Source: Pogostemon cablin (Eukaryota > Streptophyta > Magnoliopsida > Lamiales > Lamiaceae). From it: 64,000 nucleotides of DNA. The notes below the pieces were generated by a model, which was given only the letters and a program-made list of their open reading frames with translations, was not told the origin of the DNA and made no database searches. The stretch is taken from assembly GCA_023678885.1 (NCBI GenBank), contig CM042996.1, positions 9,916,602 through 9,980,601 of the forward strand. Direction: 5' to 3'. The position numbers were made by a program, and so were the translations under genes. The first letter of the stretch is position 1. Every line of letters starts with the position of its first letter. Below, piece after piece: positions 49,525 through 61,351 of the stretch.

Positions 49525-51542
49525 TGATGCGCGTTTTCTTTGCACGCAAAATTAATCCCCAAGTATTAAGGATATCAATTGCAACTTAAGCAAGCGACCA
49601 AGTAAATATCGAACCCAAAGACGGCGTATTATCAATTTAATTATTATCTAAATTAATTAAGACGATTATGGCAATATAATTTAAGGTTTAAAATTATTAA
49701 ACTACTAAACACGTAATTAAAATAACAAGTAAAATAAAGTCACTTGAAGAATACGAAAGTGGATCAAGTAGGAGAATAGGTAGCTCTAGGATAATCCAGT
49801 TTCACTCATTAATTTCTCGTCCGTGTGTTGATGTCCGAATCTGCCTTGTGGAATATGAACGCATCACTAAACCATTCATATATACTCTATAGACAAAAGT
49901 AAACATGCGTGTAACACGTGTGAATAACCTAGGAGCAAGAGATATAATTCCACTACCCTTTCTAGATACTATCAGTATCAATTATTTTCCTGGTCAATTG
50001 GTACTCTAACCCGATATGATCTCCCTTTATAGGTACTATAAAATTATTCTCTTTATCCTGCTTACTAACCCGAATTCAATTCAATTAATAAATATTCATA
50101 TATGACAGTTCTAATGAAGCTTTGGAGTCCCCTCACTTAGAATCATAACATGGAATCCTGCTCAGCGGTGAACGCACTCAATCAATAACCAAGATATGTA
50201 TTCAGACTCTACATAATAGTTAATGATGCACAAAACAACCGTGAGTATGGATTGAAAATACACAATCATATATAAAATAAACCACAAGTAGTGTTGTACG
50301 GAGTATGCACACGAAAGTTCAATTAATTGGTAAAAATCTTCACAACCCTAGTTCTACCAAAAAGGCTCTAGCCCATGATGTTACGAAGAACAATCATGGG
50401 TGTTGGATATATCTTACCTGGATGTTCGGAAAATACAAGATAAATTAGGAAACGAATAAAACCCTAGATGTGGGCGTCGTCGCATCCTTCTCCGTCTTGA
50501 ATTCTCCTCTTGATTCCACAGACAAATTTTCAAAATGATGGATGGATGGAGGAAAGGATATGGATGATGGTTGGGGAGTGATCACCCCTTGTGGGGTGTT
50601 GTATGGTTGTGGCCTCTCTTATGGCTCTCTTATTGTTTTTCTTTTTAATGGTGTGATCTACATACCCTTTTATACTTGTAAACTCTCCTTATAGGCCTTG
50701 GAATAGGCATCTTGAGTGATCACATGCATTGATGGTGTAAAAATACGGATATGGTAAGTTTTCGCACGTCAATTCGACCACGAAGCTAGGTCGAATTCAC
50801 CTCCCCTGGTCGAATTGCAGGTCGAATCACCCTACTGGAAGCTTCAGACACCGAATTCGAGCTTCAGGTGCTAGATTCGACCAGCACAACAGGTCGAACT
50901 GAGGTGTTGTGGTCGAATTTCTTCTTTTTTCGTCCAATTCGACCAGGATTTGAGCACATAGTCAGGTTGAATTCAAATGTTGTGGTCGAATTGTCTTGCG
51001 CAGTCTCACCGTTTCGCTTATAACTTCCACATCCAAGCTCCAATTTGAGTGATTCTTGCGCTTTCGCGATCCTATCTTCTTTGTTTCTATCCATATAAAG
51101 AACATAAAAAAACTCCAAGATTTGAATGTGCAACAAGCCACGGAAAGTAGCACAACAATTCTGTTCGTCACAGCTCGCGCGGCGTCATCATTTCGATCGT
51201 AATTTCCTCATTTGGAATCTGATTGAGGTGTTCTTTATGCCAAATCAATCCTCATTTCAGCGTCTTTCCAACCATGTTCACACGAATAGTTTTAATCTCC
51301 ACAACAACACATAAAAATTATGAAAGTTGGGTGTACGTTTTCAGCATTCTTGCACAAATTGCACATTTTCTCCAACTTTGCACTTTTCATCATTTTTTCA
51401 CCTAAAACACAATAAAACACCTCAAGTATTCCTTTTTCTCATATATATTGAATATAAGACATTTGTGCTAATATATGACAACAATTCCAATCAAGAAGGT
51501 GTTAAATTGGACATTATAACACGCTTATTTTCACTCTCAATA
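49525..51542 (-). repeat. LTR B of the TTCGACC-family
   Basis: About 2018 bp, from TGATGCGCGTTTTC to the stretch ending TTTTCACTCTCAATA, matching LTR C (55509-57527) over its whole length. It serves as the 3' LTR of the element whose internal region is 51543-55508. It contains the array at 50770-50993. Confidence 0.88.
50770..50993. repeat. TTCGACC/GGTCGAA array in LTR B
   Basis: By eye, nine exact TTCGACC or GGTCGAA words in about 225 bp, in both orientations, often extended to AATTCGACCA or TGGTCGAATT, plus near matches (AGGTTGAATT). Spacers are irregular. Confidence 0.8.
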
Positions 51543-53560
51543 ATCCCCCAAACTTACCTGTTGCTCGTCCCGAGGCAACAGAATAAAAATAAAGAGAAAG
51601 AGTGTAAGAAAATTAGCGGGAAATAAGGACTATGACCAATACCCCATTCAAAATACAATTGTCCTCAACTTAGGTCATGCAACTCTCATTACATGTAATA
51701 ATCAATTCATATCATATAAGTTAAGACAATCACCACCAATTCAAATGCTCTATTCACATGTTCTCACAGGAAGTATATATCACTCGCACTCTAGTGTAAA
51801 AGATGTACACTTATGGGTTAGGGTGTTTATGCCCAGATTCAATTCAAGTGCATGCGTAACCATAAGCTTGCCAAAAGTCTTAAACTCTCCACCACTTAAA
51901 GCATGATTCGACAATGGGATCAAAAAGGACATTCATTAGGACGAAATGTTGGCTCTTTCGTTAAGGTAGGAAATATATGGATAAAGTGACTCAATTAGTA
52001 GAGAATTAAAACCGGAGATCTTATGTACTGCAGATTTTTACACTTCAAGGCTATCCAGCTTCATGTTCTTCTAATTTTCTTTTCTCTTCTTTCCTTCAAG
52101 CTCAACATACTTTTTCTTTTCTTTCTTTTTTCTCGAGTTACCAGTTTCGGGCACTACCTCTAACATCTCGGGATACCAGTTTCGGGCACTACCCCTAAGC
52201 AACTTATTTTTCAACTCCTATATTTCATCTAATAATCACTTGTACAGCTCCAAATATTTTATTCCTTCCAAACTCCATGAAAATCAATTCACACACTTTG
52301 ACAGCATTTAATTCTCCACTAAATATAAGAATTTCAGGCTCAAATAGGATATCAAAGTGGCTATCTTCGTAGGTTGCCAAAGAAATAAGGCTTTTATGCT
52401 CAACGGGGCTAACTACGGATAAATATCATTCGGTAGGAAATTATTTGGCTAAGTGACTCATAAATTCAAGGATGACATAAAATAGTCTCCTATTATCTAA
52501 CATAACATGCAGTTTCAAGTAAGACAAGAGGCAAGTTCTAGAATACACACACAAGAACGATACTTACCAGAAAAGAAATATCATGTGATTATGTAACATG
52601 ATCAACGAGGCTCAAAATCTCACATGGGTATTTAACAAGTAACAGAGCACCTTTCATGGTAAGCAATATCCCACAAGTACATATAGAACTTCATATCACA
52701 ATATAACTCAAGTACACTTCCTTCATCAATTTCAAGAGCATATGAATTTCAAGCACAATTAAAAAATATAAGCTCATGTAGATCACCAAAAATATAAACT
52801 CAATCCTTCCACTCCATGAATTAAAAGCACACATAAAAAGTAGAATAAGAAAACGAGGGTACCTAATTTTTCTCTTTCAAAATATTTACGAGCTCCTCGA
52901 ATTGTTCAACTCGGTCTTGCCACTCATTTACCTTTTCCATCATCAAAGCTCAAACACTCATCATCACAGGATTCGTCAATAATAAAATAGGAGAACTATA
53001 AGAAATAATCAATTGACTATCTAATTAATTCCACATACTAGAAACACCACAGAACACTAGGCAAATTGCAAAAAATCAACACATCAAAACAGATTAAAGT
53101 TTCAACATACTGCAAAAAATCAACTCCCCTAGCAAACATTACAAAGAAAAGATTATACGCTTGGTGCTTCAATGAGGTAAGAACATCACACCCCCCAAAC
53201 TTAGGAAAAACGTAAGTTGAAACTAAGTTTGAAAAGATATGTAATTGCCGATTAGTAAGCACCTTAAATATAAAAATTTCTTACTCACACGAAAGAAAAT
53301 AAAGTAATAAAATGGAAGGGCAAGCCCCCAACAGGCGCTCATGTTTAACGTCGGAGAGTCACGACAGATTACCGCTTTTTACTATTGGATCAGATGGCGG
53401 TCTTCTCGCATCCTCACCTTCAAATACTTTCATTCCCTCTTCTTGTCTACACTCAGCACCTCACCTTTCTTGGTCACAAGTATATGATCCTCAGAATTTC
53501 CTTCCTCCCAATGCTGTCTAGACTCCTCATTGTCAATCTTCTACTTAAATTCAGAATCAT
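51543..53560 (-). mobile_element. Non-coding 3' internal region between LTR B and gag
   Basis: It opens with the polypurine tract (minus strand AAGTTTGGGGG, 51543-51556). A phrase ACCAGTTTCGGGCACTACC occurs twice (52140-52195). At 53315-53350 AGGGCAAGCCCCCAACAGGCGCTCATGTTTAACGTC-like sequence, read on the minus strand, resembles the conserved GCGCTTGTTGGGAGGC phrase found after pol in Athila/Tat-type elements. No pol domains lie between it and gag, so pol has been deleted. The stretch 57528-58677 is a second, partial copy of this region. Confidence 0.65.
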
Positions 53561-53565
53561 CTGTC

Positions 53566-53854
53566 CTAGAAAAAATTAAGATTAAACAAGTTAGAAACCA
53601 CATCAATGCTCTTGCACGATTGAGTCTCCATGGGTATCTTCATTGCATGATCAAAAAAGAAAACCACATCTTCATTATCCATCTGCAGTCTAAACTTCTT
53701 GGCTCTCAACTTCTTTGCTCTTTCCCACTTCTTCTCCAATTTAAGCTCAGTATTCTGCTTATGTAATGGTACTGGAGCAACATCAACATCATGTGGAGCA
53801 TTCGACACAAAAAATGGTGCAGAACGGTTGGGTTCGACCTGGATTCGACCAGGG
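53566..53854 (-). pseudogene. Short coding remnant next to gag
   Basis: An open stretch reads KLEKKWERAKKLRAKKFRL and then VFFFDHAMKIPMETQSC. By its position after gag it may be a leftover of the gag-pol linker upstream of reverse transcriptase, kept when pol was lost. This is inference. The frame differs from that of gag. Confidence 0.35.
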
Positions 53855-54245
53855 CTACTGGTCGAATTGGGTATGTAGTGGTCGAATTGTGCACCTGGAA
53901 GTCCATTCTCTCCCTGTCTGCTGGATTCGACCTGTAGGTCTGGTCAAATTGAAGTGCACCTGGTCGAATTGAGATTCTGTATGATTTCTGTCCTCCGATT
54001 CGACCAGGATTCGACCAAGGGGTCTGGTCGAATTGGATTGATTCAGGTCCAATCGAACTTCTGATGAAACAGAGTGCTCTGGAGGGTAGGATTCGACCTG
54101 GATTCGACCAAAGGGTCTAGTCGAATCCTGGTGTTTCTGATCGAATCGAGGCTCTGTTACTTTCGAATCACGCCCAGGTGTCTCATTCGACCTCCCTTGT
54201 TGAATTCGACCAGGATTGTTGGTCGAATTGGTGTCGAGTCGAGCT
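53829..54245. repeat. TTCGACC/GGTCGAA array inside the gag coding region
   Basis: By eye about fourteen exact TTCGACC/GGTCGAA words and several near matches in about 415 bp, of the same kind as the LTR arrays. On the minus strand they are translated into repeated STRPxGRIxVES- and FDQxH-like peptides at the C-terminus of gag. Confidence 0.8.
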
Positions 54246-55335
54246 CCCGACGCTTTAAAATTTATTTCTGCCATCATCGGTCCCTCATACTGTGTTCCAT
54301 ACCTTAATGTGACGGCTTTATCTTCCAATTTTTGTGTCAATTGATTCACGTTCGCGGTCATCTGCCCTATAATCAAAGTAAGGTCCTTCAACTGCTTAGA
54401 TAAATCTGCATGATCAACATTCATGGTATCCTCAAAACAATCAATCCTTGTATCATTCTCAGCCATGTATCGATTGAAGGTATCTTCAACACTCTTCACT
54501 TTGTGCTGCCGCATATTAGGCCCTCTTAGTGTCAACTCTGTAATCTGCTTCTGCTGGGACTCTAGTAGCTTATTGATGTTAGCTAGACTAGAGACGATCT
54601 CATCATCTCTATTCGGCTTCACCACTTGATATTCAACCTGTGCTACCGTGCCAAGTACATATGATCCTACATCTCTCTCTACAGGCCAGTCACGTGAATT
54701 CATAGAGATGGCTTCAAACAACTTTTCTACTTCAGGTGCTGTTTTAGATAACAACGCTCCTCCTGATGATGACTCAATAAAAATACGTGACTCACAATCC
54801 AATCCATAGTAGAAGATGCTTATGTACTCATCCTTAGACATTCCATGCAGTGGGCACCCCCTGAGTATGTCTTTGAACCTATCCACGCCTCATAAAACTT
54901 CTCACCTTGATTCATCACAAATTGGGTGATCTCTTGCTTCATTCTTAAGATCCTAGAGGGTGGCGTGTATCTCTCTAAGAACTTCTGCTGCAGTTGGTCC
55001 CATGTAGTACAATCTGTGGCATCAAGAGTCTCATACCAAGCTTCTACTCTATCAATCAAAGAGTACTCGAATAGGGTGATTCGCCTAGCATTATCATTAG
55101 CTCCAGCACCCTTTTGAGTGTTTGCATAACCAATGAATCTTTTGAGGTGCTGATATGGATCTTCAAAACAACCTCCAGAAAAGGGATTTTTCTCTACCAT
55201 GTTAATAAGAGCGGGATGTATCTTAAAATCATCATCTTCCCCCCTTGCTCCTATCAACCCCATGTTGCCAATCCCATAGTTTGTGAAAATTTCACGGATT
55301 GCAACATTATCCGGATTCTGACATGCTCCGGCCAT
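53855..55335 (-). pseudogene. Gag of the TTCGACC-family, one frameshift, repeat-bearing C-terminus
   Basis: It starts MAGACQNPDNVAIREIF at 55335. The capsid-like part has HPALINMVEKNPFSGGCFEDP, EAWYETLDATDCTTWDQLQQ and, across a frameshift at about 54880, FYEAW then RFKDILRGCPLHGM, the same motif as FYEAWERFKDMLRKCP in the Athila-like element. A coiled-coil region follows (ANINKLLESQQKQITELTLRG, LSKQLKDLTLIIGQM), then GTQYEGPMM. The last about 120 codons are built from array repeats (DSTRPFGRIQVES, NSTRPLGRILVES, NLTRPTGRIQQ). Apart from the single frameshift the frame is open to 53855. There is no zinc knuckle and no pol behind it, so the element is non-autonomous. Confidence 0.85.
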
Positions 55336-55485
55336 GTTTAGCAAAGTCTGTTATTTGTTCATTTCCTTTCTTTCCATTTCCTAGTGCACAAGTACCTCAA
55401 AAATATTTAAGGTTAGATAGAAATAAATAATCACAAATAAAAATTTTAATAAAATTAGAAATAATAAACTAATAATAACAGCCGT

Positions 55486-55502
55486 CCCCGGCAACGGCGC
55501 CA
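55486..55502 (-). promoter_or_regulatory. Primer binding site of the TTCGACC-family element
   Basis: Minus strand TGGCGCCGTTGCCGGGG, identical to that of the Athila-like element, separated by six bases (AGTTCT) from the LTR C end. It fixes LTR C as the 5' LTR of the 49525-57527 element. Confidence 0.85.
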
Positions 55503-55508
55503 AGAACT

Positions 55509-57527
55509 TGATGCACATTTTCTTTGCACGCAAAATTAATCCCCAAGTATTAAGGATATCAATTGCAGCTTAAGCAAGCGACCAAGTGAATATGGAACCT
55601 AAAGGACGGTGTATTATCAATTTAATTATTATCTAAATTAATTAAGACGATTATGGCAATATAGTTTGAGGTTTAAAATTATTAAACTACTAAACACGTA
55701 ATTAAAATAACAAATAAAATAAAGTCACTTGAAGAATACGAAAGTGGATCAAGTAGGAGAATAGGTAGCTCTAGGATAATCCAATTTCACTCATTAATTT
55801 CTCTTCCGTGTGTTGATATCCGACTCTGCCTTGTGGAATATGAACGCATCACTAAACCATGCATATATACTCTATAGACATAAGTAAACATTCATGTAAC
55901 ACGTGTGAATAACCTCGGAGTAAGAGATATAATTCCACCCCCTTTCTAGGTACTATCAGTATCAATTATTTCCCAGGCCAATTGATACTCTAACCCGATA
56001 TGATCTCCCTTTATAGGTATTATAAAATTATTTTTTTATCCTGCTTACTAACCCGAATTCAATTCAATTAATAAATATTCATATATGACAGTTCTAATGA
56101 AGCTTTGGAGTCCCCTCACTTAGAATCATAACATGGAATTCTGTTCAGCAGTGGACGCACTCAATCAATAACCAAGATATGTATTCAGAATCTATATAAT
56201 AGTTAATGATGCACAAAACAACCGTGAGTATGGATTGAAAACGCACAATCATATATAAAATAAACCACAAGTAGTGTTGTACGAAGTATACACACGAAAG
56301 TTCAATTAATTGGTAAAAACCTTCACAACTCTAGTTCTACCAAAAAGGCTCTAGCCCATGATGTTACGAAGAACAATCATGGGTGTTGGATAGATCTTAC
56401 CTGGATGTTCGGAAAATACAAGATAAATTAGGAAACGAATGTGGGCATCGTCACATCCTTCTCCGTCTTGAATTCTCCTCTTGGTTCTCCTCTTAATTCC
56501 ACAGATGAATCTTCAAAGTGATGGATGGATGGAGGAAAGGATGTGGATGATGGTTGGGGGTGATCCCCCCTTGTGGGGTGTGGTTTGGTTGTGGCCTCTC
56601 TTATGGCTCTCTTGTTGTTTTTCTTTTTTAATGGTGTGATCTACATCCCCTTTTATACTTGTAAACTCTCCTTATAGGCATTGGAATGGGCATCTTGAGT
56701 GATCACATGCATTGATGGTGTAAAAATACGGATATGGTAAGTTTTCGCACGTCAATTCGACCACGAAGCTAGGTCGAATTCACCTTCCCTGGTCGAATTA
56801 CAGGTCGAATCACCCTACTGGAAGCTTCAGACACCAGATTCGAGCTTCAGGTGCTGGATTCGACCAGCACAGCAGGTCGAACAGAGGTGTCGTGGTCGAA
56901 TTGTTTCTTTTTCCGTCCAATTCGACCAGGATTCGACCACATAGTCAGGTCGAATTCAAATGTAGTGGTCGAATTATCTTGCGCAGTCTCACCGTTTCGC
57001 GTATAACTTCCACATCCGAGCTCCAATTTGAGTGATTCTTGTGCTCTCGCGATCCTATCTTCCTTGGCTTTCTATCCATATAAAGAACATAAGAAAACTC
57101 CAAGATTTGAATATGCAACAAGCCACGAAAATTAGCACAGCAATTCTGTTCTGCACAGCTCGCGCGACGTCACCATTTCGATCATAATTTCCTCATTTGG
57201 AATCCGATTGAGGTGTTCTTTACGCCAAATCAACCCTCATTTCAGTGGCTTTCCAACCATTTATCATAAGAATAGTTTTGATCTCCACAACAACACAGAA
57301 AAATTATGAAATTTGGATGTGCGTTTTCAGCGTTCTTGCACAAATTGCAAATTTTCTCCAACTTTGCACTTTTCATCATTTTTCTACCTAAAACACAATA
57401 AAACACCTCAAGTGCACATTTTTCTCATATATATTGAATATAAGACACTTGTGCTAATATATGACAATAATTCCAATCAAGAGGTGTTAAATTGGACATT
57501 ATAACACGCTTATTTTCACTCTCAACA
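55509..57527 (-). repeat. LTR C of the TTCGACC-family
   Basis: About 2019 bp from TGATGCACATTTTC to the stretch ending TTTTCACTCTCAACA. It is closely similar to LTR B throughout, with small indels such as the loss of AAACCCTAG-like bases near 56440. It is followed by a second internal region that has lost the polypurine tract. Confidence 0.88.
56753..56976. repeat. TTCGACC/GGTCGAA array in LTR C
   Basis: By eye eleven exact words in about 225 bp, two more than LTR B because words that are degenerate there (GATTTGAGC, GGTTGAATT) are intact here (GATTCGACC, GGTCGAATT). Order and spacing are otherwise the same. Confidence 0.8.
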
Positions 57528-58677
57528 GGCAACAAAATAAAAATAAAGAGAAAGACAGTAAGAAAATTAGCGGGTAAACAAAGACTATGACAAATACCCC
57601 ATTCAAACTACAATTATCCTCAACTTAGGTCATGCAACTCTCATTACATGTAATAATCTATTCATAGCATACAAGTTAAGATAATCACCACCAATTCAAA
57701 TGCTCCATTGACATGTTCTCACGGGAGGTATATATCACTCGCACTCAAGTGTAAAAGATGTACACTTATGGATTAAAGTGTTTACGCTCAAATTCAATTC
57801 AATTACATGCGTAACCATAAGCTTGCAAAATATCTCAAACTCTCCACCACTAAAAGTATGATTCGACAATGAGATCAAAAATGACTTTTCTTTTGGATGT
57901 AATATTGGCTCTTTGGTTAAAGTAGGAAATATATGGATAAGTGACTCAAAACTTTGATCAATCAAGTGGGCATTCCATCATGATCTTTCATTCTTCTTCA
58001 CCACTTCAAGTAAGCACACGTCCTCCTCAACTCTTTTGTCTTTTTCTCTTTCTTTCTAGAACAACATTTTTTTCTTCTTTTTTTTCTTCTCTCTTTTTTT
58101 TTCTCGAGGTACCCATTTCGGGCACTACCTCACGTATCCTCCATAGGGTACTAGATTTAAACACTACCTTAAGGTGTTCGATTCCATGGAGTACATGATT
58201 TAAGCACTACTCCGTGATTTTCTCTAGATACATTATCAAGTTCAATCACTGTTTCAACACCAATTTCATTCCTCTCCAACCTGTTATTAAACTCCATCAA
58301 CGCACTTTGAAAAGCCGTTAATTCTCATCATGATAGAATCAAGGCTCAAAAATTCAGATGTTCAAAGTGGTTAGTTCTCGTAGGCTGCCAAAGAATTAGG
58401 TTTTTAGGCTCAACGGGGCTAACTACGGATAAATATTATTTGGTAGGGAATTATTTGGTTAAGTGACTCATAAATTCAAGGATGGCTAAAATCATCTCTC
58501 ATCATCTAACACACATGTAGTTTCAAGTAAGACAAGAGGCAAGTTCTAGAATACACACACAAGAACGATACTCACCAGAAAAGAAATATCATGTGATTAT
58601 GTACATGATCAACGAGGCTCAAAATCTCACATGAGTTTTTAACAAGTAATAGAGCACCTTTCATGGTAAGCAATATC
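57528..58677 (-). mobile_element. Partial internal region of a third TTCGACC-family unit
   Basis: It aligns to about 51575-52670, starting GGCAACAAAATAAAAATAAAGAG right after LTR C, so about 32 bp with the polypurine tract are missing. It runs through CATGCAACTCTCATTACATG, TTTCGGGCACTACC and CAACGGGGCTAACTACGGAT to TCATGGTAAGCAATATC, where a CACTA-type end begins. The rest of the unit is not in the window. Confidence 0.8.
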
Positions 58678-59600
58678 CACTACAAGAAATTTGATAAATA
58701 GCGACGACAAAATTCGTCATGAAAATTGAATTTTTCGTCATAAAAAAATTTAATAACGAAATTTGAGCGTCACAAAGATCGTCACAGTATGTGCATCGTA
58801 TTAGGTATTATACGACAATATTTGAATTTGTCACCAAATGTTATATTTTGGTGACCAAAATACATTGCGTCACCATACGTTTTAGTCAAAAGTGACGATT
58901 AAATCGTCATAATTTTCATCCCATTTTCATTGTGAAATGTGTTTTTTCGTCACTAAAAGTTGAATTTAAAATAACGATAGCGTTTATCGTCACTAAAAAG
59001 TTAAATTATTGTGACGACTTTCTCTATATTATCAATCTCATCAATTATTTGTGATGTTTTATTGTCACATTTAAACTAACTATTTTGTCATCTCTGAAAT
59101 ATTTCGTCGTAAAAAGTTTAAACAATGATGACGAAATAAAAGTCTTATATAATGACAGACATAGTTTGTCACTATAGAGTAAAATATTAAGACAAAATAT
59201 TTATTGTCATTAAAATATAAGGAAATAGTGACAATTTATTTTCGTTGTGAGTATATATTATTAGTGACGATATGAAAAATTTGTCGTTAAAAAATTTAAA
59301 TACAGTAACAAAAAAATTGTCATTATTTTATAATATATGATGACAAATTATGTTTGTCATATTATTAATTAATCTTATTATGACGAAATATTTTGTCGCA
59401 TTATAAATTAATAATTTTATGAGATTAATATATGCTCGTTAGAAGTGATGAATGAATCGTCATGAAATGATTATATTTATTGACTAATTTATTTATTTTT
59501 CAATATTAAATTATAAACAAAATAAATATTTCGTGACATTGTGAGTTAATTTTATTCACTAACTTATTAAAATAATAAATATATTTGAGAGTTTAACCGT
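58678..59600. mobile_element. CACTA-type transposon end with GTGACGA subterminal repeats
   Basis: It begins CACTACAAGAAATTTGA, the plant CACTA terminus, exactly where the gypsy internal sequence stops. About 800 bp follow with many GTGACGA/TCGTCAC and GACGA/TCGTC words in both orientations (for example AAGTGACGATTAAATCGTC), as expected for transposase-binding subterminal repeats. The opposite end was not found, so I cannot say how far the element extends. The candidate gene at 59852-61351 may lie inside it. Confidence 0.7.
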
Positions 59601-59851
59601 GCAAAATACAATATATTTAAAATGCAAAAGTACAAGGTATCACAAAACATAGTAAGAACTATGACTATGTCTAATCTAGATACAAACCATGACTTTACAA
59701 ATTATAACCTGGTAAAGAACATATATACATCTATGGTCATGTTAAAAAAACTCAAATGCCTGATCCCTGTCTTCATCCCTGACTGTATAATCATTAGAAT
59801 TAATGACTTCACCAAAATCATCCAATTCCAAGGAGTTTTAATAGAAGGAGA

Positions 59852-61351
59852 CTATGGACCAGCATTAGATGGATCAATAAATACATCTCTAAAGCTCCAT
59901 GTTGCCAAACCAACTGTGATAATGGAAAAAAATATATCTTAATGTTTTTCAAGTAAAATGAGTAATTAAAATAAAGCATGTTAAAATACCACTTAAAGAG
60001 GGCATATTGATTTTAGTATCAAAAATCATAAAATCACCCACAACAAGATCCACACCAAGAGTGCTTTCAGCTTGCTGTTCTGGAGTCTAGTCAGCTTGTA
60101 GACCTATCTAGATGTATACCTGCAGGGCACATCAGTTTCAGAAAACAATCAGCTAGAAAACGATAAACCCCATGTTGCAAAAGCCAACTTTGCACCAAAT
60201 TTTACAAACTGAGATTACAATTGATCTATTTCAACTAAGAAATATGAAAAAGTTCTCACAGAAATTAAATCTAAGTTAGCACAATTCGATTCATCACAAG
60301 TGGACAAAAATAAGTCTTAGAGAACCTAAACACTAACCACAGTATGAAAAAGTTTGCAAACTCATTAAGTTTCACATGAAATCTATGCAAGTCTTAAAAA
60401 AGTGAAATTGAAAAAGTATGGTGGTACCTCAATGGAGCTTCCATAGCTCGCTAGTGATACAGGTGGTAAAACATGATTATTTCTCTCAGCTGACTGATGA
60501 TGATGCATTAGTGATGCAGCAGCGTGCCTTCTCAAACTATTAAAAATTCCTAGCTGTGAATAAAATCACAATAAAACATCAAGGAACAGAAAATCTAGAA
60601 CTTTCATAGTTCAGATTATGGTTTCCGTACAACTTGACACTCAACATAAAGAGCGGAGTATGGAAGTATTTAGATCATGAAAGATTACTTCTTATTATGG
60701 AAGAAACTCTTTTCAACATAAAGATTACACAATTCTCATCAAATCGATGAAAAACTCATACTGAATAATGTCCTTCATTGAAAATAAGCAAAAACACAAG
60801 ATTTGGTTCATATTGACAAAAAACAACCTTAATGAACTGCTCGTGGCCATAAAACATGGAAAACTCGTTATCATAGCAAGATCTCTCAATCTATGTCATA
60901 CATATGCTGAGTCGTATTATTTAACTCAATAGAACTTAAGATTTTCCTTGGATCAGATCAGCATTGGAGAGCAAGCAGGAGATGCAAAACTAAATAAGCC
61001 CTAATAAACAGAGTGGACCATCTAAAACACATGTAACACCATAACTACTATTAAGCATATTAACCTAGAAAATAAATAAGACTTGCTAATCATTACCATT
61101 CAAAATTCCAGACTAAAGTGTGCCACCAGTACCATGTCCATTAATGGACAATGAAGAAATATGAGTATAATTAATTTTCATATACAGAAAGTCTACACAT
61201 ATGCTGCGCACCAGCAGCTTATTATTAATTAATCCTCCATTTTGTTCATCTCTTAGAATCAACGGTTCGCGATAGCACTGTGGCCACCGGCGCATGATAG
61301 AAACGAACAGTGAACCACGAAATTGAATTTGAAAATACCTTGAGAATCCAT
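59852..61351 (-). CDS. Candidate four-exon gene for a 97-residue protein of unknown family
   Basis: Minus-strand exons by eye: coding 61351-61339 (with 5' leader upstream to about 61600), 60549-60428, 60086-59990, 59913-59852. Splice sites are GT-AG, phases agree, and the sum is 294 nt (97 codons plus TAG). The start CCACCATGG fits a strong plant start context. The product begins MDSQGIFNSLRRHAAASL, has LPPVSLASYGSSIE, and ends in a TWSFRDVFIDPSNAGP tail, with no signal peptide or membrane segment. About 35 bases after the stop another frame reads LELDDFGEVINSND and is also protein-like, so the gene may once have been longer. I do not recognise the family. It could be a small host gene or a gene fragment carried by the adjacent CACTA element. 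Confidence 0.45.

Noticed and set aside
53312..53521. 69-codon open frame on + in the gypsy internal region
   Set aside because: It overlaps the GCGCTT/GGGAGGC phrase typical of the element's post-pol region read on the opposite strand. No independent gene signal.
59622..59942. 106-codon open frame on +
   Set aside because: It is antisense to the spliced minus-strand candidate exon and its near-coding extension, and shows no domain. The minus-strand model explains the open frame better.
16293..61351. Both the kinesin and the 61351 candidate begin with Met-Asp-Ser-Gln
   Set aside because: Four residues followed by unrelated sequence. Coincidence is sufficient.
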